A DNA stretch of 64,000 nt from Cohnella xylanilytica (lineage in GTDB: Bacteria > Bacillota > Bacilli > Paenibacillales > Paenibacillaceae). The position numbers and the translations under genes were made by a program. Location of the stretch: the NCBI RefSeq assembly GCF_014212175.1, contig NZ_JACJVR010000050.1:26007-90006 (forward strand), written 5' to 3'. This document shows, piece after piece, positions 46,608-55,633 of the stretch. The notes under the pieces were generated by a model, which was not told the DNA's origin, ran no database searches, and saw only the letters and a list, made by a program, of their open reading frames with translations. Position 1 is the first letter of the stretch. Each line of letters begins with the position of its first letter.

Positions 46608-46927
46608 TGGAATGGATCATCCTCATTCTGGCAGGCCTCGGCGAGGTCGTAGGCGTCATGGGGCTGAATCTGTGGAACGCCCGGCGCAACGCCGCCTCCC
46701 TCGCGCTGCTCGCCGCCGGCTTCGCGGCCAGCTTCCTGCTGCTGTCGCTCGCGATGCGGGACATCTCGATGGGGACGGCGTACGCGATCTGGACCGGGAT
46801 CGGCACCGTGGGCGCGACGCTCGTAGGCATGCTCGTCTACGGGGAATCGCGCCAGTGGCGCCGGATCTTCTTCCTCGCGCTCGTCGTCGGCTCCGCGGTC
46901 GGCCTCAAGTTCGTCGGCGAAGGCTGA
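46607..46927 (+). CDS. SMR protein, second subunit
   Basis: 106 residues, start in TAATG overlap with the first subunit. Four helices, embedded glutamate in LAGLGEVVGVMGLN and the paired GTAYAIWTGIGTVGATLVGM. Two unequal subunits suggest a heterodimer of opposite topology, as for other paired SMRs; in the first loop the charges differ (WNARRN here, HAHDVWT in the partner). Confidence 0.9.
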   Translation: MEWIILILAGLGEVVGVMGLNLWNARRNAASLALLAAGFAASFLLLSLAMRDISMGTAYAIWTGIGTVGATLVGMLVYGESRQWRRIFFLALVVGSAVGLKFVGEG

Positions 46928-46967
46928 GACGAAGGTTAAGGCGAAGGGGAATCGGGTCTTGCCGGGA

Positions 46968-47675
46968 TTACGCGCTCGCTCCGCGCCGATAAAGCAGGTA
47001 GGAGTAGACGACCGGGGCGAACGCGCTTCCGAGGGTGCCGACGATGACGACGGGGGCGGTCCAGGAGACGGGCACGAACCAGGCGAGCAGGAACATGACG
47101 AGTCCCGCGACGAACCAGATCCGGGCCGCGAACCGGTGCGTGCGGTTCCAGTTCGCGTCGCTGCTGAGCGCCCACGGGGTGCGGATGCCGATGAAAAAGT
47201 TGCTTTTCACCTGGCCCATGCGGTTGCCGATGAGCATCCACAGCACGCCCAGCGCGCCTTGCAGGACGTGGATGAAGGAGAAGCTGCTGCCGGTCTCGTG
47301 CAGGATGATCGAGATGAACAGCACCTGCAGGAACAAGGCGAGAGTCCAGCGCATGAGGCTTATGAAGGGCAGGAACTTCTCGTAGTTGGCTCTGCGCGGA
47401 TCGAACGAGCGCGTCACGGCGACGACGACGGGCAGAAGGATCGTCAGGCCCGCGTAGAAAAGCCAGAACGTCCCCTTGGCCATCGTGTTGTTCACCTTGC
47501 CGTTGATGTCGAAGTGCGAAGCCACCTGGTCCGGCAGCTTCGAGTCGAAGATGAGATAAGCCGCCGCCACGAGGATAGCGTTGACGACGGGCAGCCACCA
47601 GTCGCGCTTCGACCAGATGATTGCCTTCGACGGCTGCGGTTCCGACGGATTCGAATGTTGGCGTTGGTCGGTCAT
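46968..47675 (-). CDS. sdpI: SdpI-family immunity/membrane protein (DUF1648 + SdpI)
   Basis: 235 residues from ATG 47675, after AGGAGACG. About six membrane helices: a DUF1648-type N-terminal part with LPDQVASHFDINGKVNNTM, and a C-terminal SdpI domain with IGNRMGQVKSNFFIGIRTPWAL, the family hallmark. In B. subtilis SdpI protects against the cannibalism toxin SdpC and sequesters the repressor SdpR. It overlaps the upstream ArsR-family gene by four bases, as sdpI follows sdpR in B. subtilis. No toxin gene is nearby. Confidence 0.85.
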   Translation of the reverse strand: MTDQRQHSNPSEPQPSKAIIWSKRDWWLPVVNAILVAAAYLIFDSKLPDQVASHFDINGKVNNTMAKGTFWLFYAGLTILLPVVVAVTRSFDPRRANYEKFLPFISLMRWTLALFLQVLFISIILHETGSSFSFIHVLQGALGVLWMLIGNRMGQVKSNFFIGIRTPWALSSDANWNRTHRFAARIWFVAGLVMFLLAWFVPVSWTAPVVIVGTLGSAFAPVVYSYLLYRRGASA

Positions 47676-47947
47676 GGTTGTTCGTCTCCTTTCGTTCCCA
47701 TCATGCCCAAGAACCAGCCGAGCGCTTCCTGAATGACGGTCGCGTTGAGGGAATAGATGATGCTCTGCCCCTGCCGCTCGTCCCGGACCAGCTTGGCGTT
47801 CTTCAGAATGGCCAGGTGGTGGGAGATGCTCGGCTTGGAGATGGTGAAGTGGTCGGCGATCTCTCCGGCGGACAGGTCCCGTTCCTTGAGCAGCTGGATG
47901 ATCTGGCGGCGCGTCGGGTCGGACAGCGCCTTGAACGTGTCGTTCAT
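47672..47947 (-). CDS. sdpR: ArsR-family transcriptional repressor (SdpR-like)
   Basis: 91 residues from ATG 47947, preceded by AGGAGG. Winged-helix ArsR fold: ALSDPTRRQIIQLLKERDLS, recognition helix in FTISKPSISHHLAILKNAKLV, wing in RQGQSIIYSLN. It lacks the ArsR metal-binding cysteines, as SdpR does. Coupled by a 4-base overlap to sdpI; a perfect palindrome lies 30 bases upstream. Confidence 0.85.
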   Translation of the reverse strand: MNDTFKALSDPTRRQIIQLLKERDLSAGEIADHFTISKPSISHHLAILKNAKLVRDERQGQSIIYSLNATVIQEALGWFLGMMGTKGDEQP

Positions 47948-47977
47948 CGGCTCGCGCCTCCTGGGCAATAATTTGAT

Positions 47978-47997
47978 ATTTAGATAAACATCTAAAT
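47978..47997 (-). promoter_or_regulatory. Operator of sdpRI
   Basis: ATTTAGAT and ATCTAAAT, a perfect 8-bp inverted repeat with a 4-base centre, directly upstream of the sdpR ribosome site. Expected autorepression site of the ArsR-type protein. Confidence 0.75.
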
Positions 47998-48082
47998 ACA
48001 GAGTACCCCATGGACCGGGAAAAAGCAACAGGTTAGACCCCGGTTGGGGGTCGCCGGGACTAGAGAGAGCACGAATAAGCGG

Positions 48083-48160
48083 AAAAAACCGTCTTGTTGG
48101 GACGGCTGACCGGCCCGGGAGCGAGAACAAACGGAAAAACCCGTCTTGTTAAGACGGGTA
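48083..48160 (-). terminator. Array D: two tandem terminator-like repeats, 52-bp apart
   Basis: Read on the minus strand, CCCGTCTT-AAC-AAGACGGG followed by TTTTT (48158 to 48135) is a clean terminator for the zinc-ribbon gene. A second copy with CCGTC/GACGG arms and TTTTTT lies at 48105-48083. The two units, including flanks (GAGCGAGAACAAACGG, GACCGG/AACCGG), repeat with a 52-base period. Confidence 0.75.
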
Positions 48161-48218
48161 ACCGGACTGCGAGAGCGAGCGAGTAAAGGTAGGGACCGAG
48201 AGGGGCGCCCGAAGCGGG

Positions 48219-49340
48219 TTACTCGCTGCCGTACTGGATGTACAAGTAGAAGGCCAGCGCCGCCAGAGCGAGGCAGAACAGCGTAAAGAACGTGATTTTC
48301 ACCGCGCTGCGCGGCACATGGCCCGAGACGAGGCCCGTCTGGCCGTTGACCATGTAGCGGTAGGGGCGGTTCTTGTACGAATAGTTGGCGTTCCAGACCG
48401 GAAGCAGAATGTGTTTATAAGTGCGGTCGTAGTAGCTCGTTCGAATGCTCAGCCCGCGAATCTCGTCGCCCCCGATCTCGCTTCGGATCTCCGAGCGCAG
48501 CGTGTCTTCGATCCGCTCCTGGGCGCGCTCCCAGCCTTGGCTCCGGTCGATGGAGTAGCGCTCCGCGATAAAGCCGCTCAAGTACTCCGGCTTGTAGCCG
48601 GTCAGCTCCGACAGCTCGAAGTTGCCGAGCTTCTCCAGCAGCTCGCTATCGTACTGGCCGGACGCCGGGATCAGGATGTCGTCGAACGACCGGTCGTAAT
48701 CGCCATGCACCCAATGCCAGACGGTGTATCGCTCCTGCTCCGTGTAAGTCTCCGTCTTCCCGTTGACCGTTCTCGTCTTCGTGACGGTCCGGTAATGATA
48801 GTCGCCGCGCTCGGCCGTGTAATCGGACGACGTCTCGGAATCGTACGTCCAATACGGGATGTAGATGCCGGTCAGCTTGGATCGCACGTTGCCCCGTTTG
48901 AATTCGTTCGGGACGAACCATCGCTTCTTTTTCCACTTCCGAAAAGATTCGACCGCCTCGTTCTCCGACACCCGGAACGGGATGACCGTCTCCGGGCGGA
49001 TGCTCGCCCGGTCCCCTTGCGCCAGCACCTTCGGGGAGCCGCAGAATACGCACGCCGCCGCCGTCTGAAGAGCGGGAATGATCGTCTCCCCGCCGCAGCT
49101 CTCGCAATGGATCGTTTGCTGCTTCACGCCCCAGTCGGTCAACGACGAGTCTTCCTCGCCCTCGCCGAAATCCGTATCCAGATCGTGCTCGACGGGCTCG
49201 AAGTCCGAGGCCGCGATCGCTTCTTCCTTGCCGCAGTACGGGCATTTGAGCGCCTGGCTCTCCGAGTCGAAGGTCATCGCCCCGCCGCAGCCGGAGCAGG
49301 GGAACGTGGCGGGAGCGGCTTGCTTAAGCGCTTCTTCCAT
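48219..49340 (-). CDS. Zinc-ribbon membrane protein, YdjG-like
   Basis: 373 residues, GGGAGGG before ATG 49340. Two N-terminal zinc ribbons (CSGCGG...CPYCGK, CESCGG...CVFCGS), a middle region with YIPYWTYDSETSSDYTAERG, and one C-terminal membrane helix (about 340-368). B. subtilis YdjG has this layout and, with YdjH/YdjI, holds the stress protein PspA (YdjF) at the membrane. Twelve bases separate it from the upstream SPFH gene. Sometimes mis-annotated as a PriA-like helicase because of the ribbons; no helicase motif is present. Confidence 0.72.
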   Translation of the reverse strand: MEEALKQAAPATFPCSGCGGAMTFDSESQALKCPYCGKEEAIAASDFEPVEHDLDTDFGEGEEDSSLTDWGVKQQTIHCESCGGETIIPALQTAAACVFCGSPKVLAQGDRASIRPETVIPFRVSENEAVESFRKWKKKRWFVPNEFKRGNVRSKLTGIYIPYWTYDSETSSDYTAERGDYHYRTVTKTRTVNGKTETYTEQERYTVWHWVHGDYDRSFDDILIPASGQYDSELLEKLGNFELSELTGYKPEYLSGFIAERYSIDRSQGWERAQERIEDTLRSEIRSEIGGDEIRGLSIRTSYYDRTYKHILLPVWNANYSYKNRPYRYMVNGQTGLVSGHVPRSAVKITFFTLFCLALAALAFYLYIQYGSE

Positions 49341-49352
49341 CGCGATCCCTCC

Positions 49353-50528
49353 CTATGCCTTGGCGCCGCATTCGGAGCAGAATTTGTCGTTCGCGGCGAG
49401 CGACTGGCCGCACTGCGTGCAGAACCGCTTCTGCGGGCGGGGGCTGCCGCATTCGGGGCAGAACTTCTGCTCCGGCCGGAGCGAGTGCCCGCACCCGGCG
49501 CAGGAGACTGCGCCGTCCGCCGCGCCGGACGCCGAGCCGCCGCCGGCTCCCGCGTACGCGCCGCCTTCGCCGCCGCCGCTGCCGGCTGCGCCACCCGTCC
49601 GGCTGACGGCGCCTTGCCCTCCCGTGGCGGGAGCGCCGCCGCCCGGAATGCCCGGCTCCTTTTCCCCCGACGGACGGTTCATCGCCTGACCCATCATCTG
49701 CGCCATCGCCATGCCGGCTCCGAAGCCCGCGCCCGCGCCGGCCGCTCCGGAATCCGGGTTGTTCGCCGCTTCCCGCATCGCCTCCGCCGCCTGGAACTTC
49801 ATATACTGATCCAGATTGCCGACGATGCCCATCTGCGACCGGCGGTCGATCATCTTCTCCACCTCGTCGGGGAGGGAGATGTTCTCGATGAGCAGCAGCG
49901 TCAGCTCGAGCCCGATCGCGTCGAATCCCGGCTGAAGCCGATCCATCGCGGCCTCGCTAAGCTCCTCGTACGAAGCGGCGATGTCGGCGATCGGGATGCC
50001 GGACTCGCCCAGCAGGTCGCTTATGCCGGTGACGATCATCGATTTGAGGAAGCCCGTGATGTGGTCCGTCGTCAACTCGCCCTGCGACCCGTACATCGCC
50101 CCGAGAAAAACCGCCGGATCCTTCACCCGGACCGAATACGTGCCGAAGCCGCGCATCCGGACGAGTCCGAACTCGGCGTCGCGGCGGATGATCGGATTGG
50201 TCGTGCCCCACTTGAGCTCCGTGAAGTTGGCGGTGCTGACGAAGTAGACGTCGGCTTTGAAAGGAGAATTGAAGCCGTGCTTCCACGCCTTGAGCGCGGT
50301 CAGCACCGGCATGTTCTGCGTGCTCAGCGTATAGGTGCCCGGCCCGAACACGTCCGCGATCCGGCCTTCGTTCAGGAACACGGCGGCCTGCGACTCGCGA
50401 ACGATCAGCTTGGCGCCCATCTTGATGGCGTTGTCGTAAGCGGGGAAGCTGTACGCCATCGCTCCGCTGTCGTCGATCCATTCGATGACTTCGATAAATT
50501 GCCCTTTTATAAAAGAGAACAGTCCCAT
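49353..50528 (-). CDS. SPFH-domain protein with C-terminal zinc ribbons, YdjI-like
   Basis: 391 residues from ATG 50528; one of two tandem GGAGG stretches is eight bases upstream. Residues 1-270 are the SPFH/virion-core domain (MGLFSFIKGQFIEVIEW, FGPGTYTLSTQNMP, ITGFLKSMIVTGISDLL). Then a Gly/Ala-rich linker (about 275-340) and two zinc ribbons (CAGCGHSLRPEQKFCPECG, FCTQCGQSL...FCSECG). YdjI of B. subtilis is the closest described relative; it scaffolds membrane stress proteins. pspA itself is not next to it here. Confidence 0.78.
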   Translation of the reverse strand: MGLFSFIKGQFIEVIEWIDDSGAMAYSFPAYDNAIKMGAKLIVRESQAAVFLNEGRIADVFGPGTYTLSTQNMPVLTALKAWKHGFNSPFKADVYFVSTANFTELKWGTTNPIIRRDAEFGLVRMRGFGTYSVRVKDPAVFLGAMYGSQGELTTDHITGFLKSMIVTGISDLLGESGIPIADIAASYEELSEAAMDRLQPGFDAIGLELTLLLIENISLPDEVEKMIDRRSQMGIVGNLDQYMKFQAAEAMREAANNPDSGAAGAGAGFGAGMAMAQMMGQAMNRPSGEKEPGIPGGGAPATGGQGAVSRTGGAAGSGGGEGGAYAGAGGGSASGAADGAVSCAGCGHSLRPEQKFCPECGSPRPQKRFCTQCGQSLAANDKFCSECGAKA

Positions 50529-50625
50529 CCTCCGACCTCCGCGGCGTTCATAATTAATTCTCTTTATTATACAGGACATTGAATATTCGGCCTATATTTG
50601 GTTGCGGAGGGAGCGGGAGTTCTTT

Positions 50626-50654
50626 TTGACGCGTGGGCGGGAAATCGCTATAAT
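50626..50654 (+). promoter_or_regulatory. Promoter of uvrB
   Basis: TTGACG (50626) and TATAAT (50649), spacer 17. Confidence 0.85.
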
Positions 50655-50660
50655 AGACGG

Positions 50661-50672
50661 GAACGTATATTC
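50661..50672 (+). promoter_or_regulatory. LexA (SOS) box of uvrB
   Basis: GAACGTATATTC matches the Bacillota consensus GAACNNNNGTTC at 7 of 8 fixed positions and lies just after the -10 box, as at other SOS promoters. Confidence 0.65.
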
Positions 50673-50731
50673 TGATTTTAACGACGTTTGGATATAGATG
50701 AAGATATCGCGGAAAACGGAGGTGCGAACGA

Positions 50732-52741
<2,010 letters not shown>

Positions 52742-52794
52742 CGCGGGGGCGCCCCACGGCCTTCGCTCATGCCCCTGTAACCACTTAACCTCTA

Positions 52795-52839
52795 GGCCAC
52801 CTCTACCTCATCTTCGATGGGAGTAGGGATGGCCTTTTC
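52795..52839 (+). terminator. Probable terminator of uvrB
   Basis: GGCCACCTCTACCTCATC, loop TTCG, ATGGGAGTAGGGATGGCC (a few mismatches and wobbles), then TTTTCG. Confidence 0.65.
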
Positions 52840-52861
52840 GCATTCTCGGAATACGCCCACG

Positions 52862-52995
52862 GTTGCTACCCGACCTCTCGTGTTTGCATATCAACACTAC
52901 TATTGCTATCGACCTCTCGTATTTTCGGATCACGCCTACTGTTGCTATCGACCTCTCGCGTTCGCAGATTACGTCTGCCGTTGCTGTTCGCCTTT
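52862..52995. repeat. Array F: four 39/40-bp tandem repeats after uvrB
   Basis: TTGCTA or TTGCTG at 52863, 52903, 52942 and 52981, each followed by a copy of ACCTCTCG in the first three. Thirteen-codon periodicity keeps a plus-strand frame open (52817-53071), but there is no ribosome site or recognisable domain, so I do not call it a gene. Confidence 0.75.
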
Positions 52996-53040
52996 GTGTC
53001 CTTTTACGGGTGGGCCCTGCGGTTATGCGGCGTCTACATC

Positions 53041-53230
53041 TCTAACGGATCGTAAAAGCACTATTTGTTAAAAATAGGGGTGTTTTATTTTCTAACGGAC
53101 TCCAGCGACGCTATTTGCCTAATTTGCGGTCAAACAGGGGGCGAAATACGCAAATAGCGTTTCCTGAGTCCGTAAGCTCCAAATTTGACGCGTATTTTGG
53201 AAAATAGCGACTCCTGAGTCCGTTAGCCCT
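53041..53230. repeat. Array E: two direct plus two inverted 50-bp repeats
   Basis: Units starting TCTAACGGA at 53041 and 53091 (period 50) are followed by inverted units with AAATAGCG at 53152 and 53202 (period 50), each ending GAGTCCGTAAG (53166) or GAGTCCGTTAG (53216). CTAACGGACTC (53092) is the reverse complement of the last, and CGCTATTTGC (53109) of GCAAATAGCG (53150). The whole stretch can fold into a large cruciform. Confidence 0.85.
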
Positions 53231-53254
53231 GGAACCTGCTGCTGGCGTCGCCCA

Positions 53255-53944
53255 TTATCTTCGAGTAGACAGCTTCTTCCCATTCACTCCGGAATCATCG
53301 GAAGGAAGAACGAATGTGCGATGCCGCTGGTTCCCGCTCGCGACGCTCAAGATTCCCATCTCGACCAAGCGGTTCAAGAGCCGCCTGGCATGGTTAGCCG
53401 TTATTCGCAGATGGCCGGCCAACTCCGACGGGGAGAACGGGCGAAGGAGCCTCCGCGCATAATGGACGGTCTCCGCTTCGAGCCAATCCAACGCAACAGG
53501 TACGTCCGTCGCGACGAACTTCCCGATAAATGCCAGAACGAGCTGCTTGCATCGCTGGGGCTCCTCCTTGATGGAAGGATAGGCAATGGGCAGCAACGTC
53601 CATCCGTCCAGCGCCAGCAGCCCGTGTCTCCAGCACAAGTCCTTGAACCGCCTCGTGTCTAGATCGCGCGCGTGGGACCCGTAGTCTTGAATCTCGATGC
53701 CGCCCATCGCCCCTCCGGGTCTATAAGCCAGGTCAATATAGCGGTAACCTCCGTTCAAATCGCGAACCTCCCATTCGGGGTGCAAATGGTCGAAACTGCC
53801 GGCAGCCGGGAACCAGATGGACCGCAAGAACTCCACGGAACCGTGGCTTAACCCTTTCTCCAGCCGTTCGCGCCTTCTGGGATTCGTCTCGCTCGACACG
53901 TTGGCCCGCATCCACTCCTCGTACTTCTCCTCGAATCCAGGCAT
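53255..53944 (-). CDS. Unknown protein with PD-(D/E)XK-like and winged-helix parts
   Basis: 229 residues from ATG 53944. I do not recognise a named family. Residues 70-120 (YIDLAYRPGGAMGGIEIQDY ... RFKDLCWRHGLLALDGW) resemble the core of Vsr/DUF559-type nucleases: an Asp, then an E-x-Q strand, then a helix and a hydrophobic strand; Q replaces the usual K. Residues about 165-215 look like a winged helix (FSPSELAGHLRITANHARRL, LVEMGILSVASGNQRHRTFV). It could be a DNA-binding nuclease or a regulator with a dead nuclease fold. It lies between array E and the terminator of the deaminase gene. Confidence 0.6.
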   Translation of the reverse strand: MPGFEEKYEEWMRANVSSETNPRRRERLEKGLSHGSVEFLRSIWFPAAGSFDHLHPEWEVRDLNGGYRYIDLAYRPGGAMGGIEIQDYGSHARDLDTRRFKDLCWRHGLLALDGWTLLPIAYPSIKEEPQRCKQLVLAFIGKFVATDVPVALDWLEAETVHYARRLLRPFSPSELAGHLRITANHARRLLNRLVEMGILSVASGNQRHRTFVLPSDDSGVNGKKLSTRR

Positions 53945-53973
53945 TCAAAGGCCTTCTAACCCATAGTAGAAAA

Positions 53974-54008
53974 TAAAAAAAGCCGCCCGATACAAGGTAT
54001 CAAGGCGG
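53974..54008 (-). terminator. Terminator of the minus-strand deaminase gene
   Basis: On the minus strand: GCCGCCTTGATAC, loop CTT, GTATCGGGCGGC, then TTTTTTT. Confidence 0.88.
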
Positions 54009-54078
54009 CGTGTGCTTCACGTCCGATGGCTATAGTGTATATCGGATAAAAGAACTTGGCAATGGGGCAGCAAACGCC

Positions 54079-55479
54079 CTACAGCCGTTCGACGAGACGC
54101 GCGGCTCGAGCCGACGCTTGCCGCAGCACCTCGTCCTCGTCGATCGCGAGCAGCTTGCGGCCGCGCATGAGCACTTGGCCGGCGACGATCGTCGTGTCGA
54201 CATCGGCCCCGGATGCCGCATAGGCGAGCAGCGATTCGAGCCGATGAACGGGCTGCAGGTGCGGCTTCTTCAGATCGACGAGGATGAGATCGGCTTGCTT
54301 GCCTGGCTCCAGCGTGCCGACTTCCCCGTCGATCCGCAGCAGCTTCGCGCCGCCGACGGTCGCCATCCGCAACGACTCCAGAGCGGGCAGGCGGGTCGGA
54401 TCGCCGTAATCGAGCTTTTGCAGCCAGGTGGCGGTTCGGATCTCCTCGAACAGGTCGAGGGTCGTCGCGCTGCCGGCTCCGTCCGTGCCGAGGCCGACGG
54501 TCACTCCCAGGCTCGCCATCTCGGAGACCGGCGCGATGCCGCAGCCAAGCTTCAGGTTGCTGACGGGGTTATGGGCGACGCCGCCTCGCATTCCCGCGAG
54601 CCGGCGCACGTCTCGCCGGTTCAGGTGAACGGCGTGAGCGAGCAGCGCGTGAACTCGCTCGAACAGCCCGACTTCCTCCAAATATTCGGTCGGGGTTTGC
54701 CCGTACTTTTCGCGAATGCGCACGACTTCCTCCACGGTCTCGGCCAGATGGATGTGGATCGGCAGGTTCATCGATTCCGCGAGCCGGATCACTTCCCGCA
54801 GGGGATCGGGGGGACAGGTGTACGGAGCGTGCGGCCCCAGCATGACGGTAATCCGACCGTCGGCGCCGCCGTGCCAGCGTTCGGCCAGATCGAGAGCCTC
54901 CGTCATTCGCCGGCCGCCGTCGTCCTCGAGGAAGATGAGCCCCCGCGTCAGCGAAGCCCGCATTCCGACTTCGCGCACCGCTTCGGCGATCGTGTTCATG
55001 TGAATGTACATGTCGGCGAAAGCGGTCGTGCCCGACTTGATCATCTCGGCCATCGCCAGCTTCGAGCCCCAGTAGATATCCTCGGGGGTCATTCGCGCTT
55101 CCGCGGGCAGCATCTTCCGATTCAGCCAGTCCATCAGCTTCAGATCGTCCGAGAACGCTCGGAGCAGACTCATAGGGGAGTGCTGATGCGCGTTGACGAG
55201 ACCGGGCAGCGCCGCCATTCCCCGCGCGTCGATCACCTCGTCCGCATCGAACTCGGCCGCGCCGGCGGACTCGGCAATAGCCCCGTTCCCGGTATCGATC
55301 CCGGCTCCAGCTCCTCCTCCGACAACAGTCCAAGCTCCGTTCGGGGCGCCGTCTCCCGTCTCGTCCGCAGCCCGGATCCAGGCGATGCGCTCGCCCTCGA
55401 TCCCGATATCGCCGACGAACGGCTTGTCGCCTTCCTTCATGGTTAGAATTTGCGCCCCGCAAATTTTCATTCTTTTCAC
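54079..55479 (-). CDS. mtaD: Amidohydrolase, 5-methylthioadenosine/S-adenosylhomocysteine deaminase-like
   Basis: 466 residues. GTG 55479 is six bases after GGAGGAGGAA; ATG 55470 is an alternative. Metal ligands are in LVNAHQHSPMSLLRAFSDDL, HIHLAETVEEV and GTDGAGSATTLDL. The protein has the ATZ/TRZ-type layout and deaminates adenosine derivatives in the family. Two oddities: the family's usual NAHTH reads NAHQH, and a Gly/Ala-rich stretch of about 28 residues (positions 45-75, VVGGGAGAGIDTGNG) is inserted in the N-terminal beta-sandwich. The metal ligands themselves are kept. Confidence 0.78.
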   Translation of the reverse strand: MKRMKICGAQILTMKEGDKPFVGDIGIEGERIAWIRAADETGDGAPNGAWTVVGGGAGAGIDTGNGAIAESAGAAEFDADEVIDARGMAALPGLVNAHQHSPMSLLRAFSDDLKLMDWLNRKMLPAEARMTPEDIYWGSKLAMAEMIKSGTTAFADMYIHMNTIAEAVREVGMRASLTRGLIFLEDDGGRRMTEALDLAERWHGGADGRITVMLGPHAPYTCPPDPLREVIRLAESMNLPIHIHLAETVEEVVRIREKYGQTPTEYLEEVGLFERVHALLAHAVHLNRRDVRRLAGMRGGVAHNPVSNLKLGCGIAPVSEMASLGVTVGLGTDGAGSATTLDLFEEIRTATWLQKLDYGDPTRLPALESLRMATVGGAKLLRIDGEVGTLEPGKQADLILVDLKKPHLQPVHRLESLLAYAASGADVDTTIVAGQVLMRGRKLLAIDEDEVLRQASARAARLVERL

Positions 55480-55633
55480 CCTAAATTCCTCCTCCGCGTC
55501 ATCTCATAAACAACGGAATCAGAATAAGGGTTTCCGTTACGGAAAGGTCAAGGCAACGATCGAGCTTGCAGAGTGGAGCGGGGGCTAGGGGACGGCGGCA
55601 ACCTGAAACGCTAGCTCATTCGTCTTCCATCTC

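Noticed and set aside
48318..50582. Plus-strand frame of 754 residues
   Set aside because: Antisense to the YdjG/YdjI-like genes, which have zinc ribbons, an SPFH domain and good ribosome sites.
52817..53071. Small plus-strand protein with Tyr/Cys-rich 13-residue repeats
   Set aside because: It follows a 39-bp DNA repeat after the uvrB terminator and has no ribosome site.
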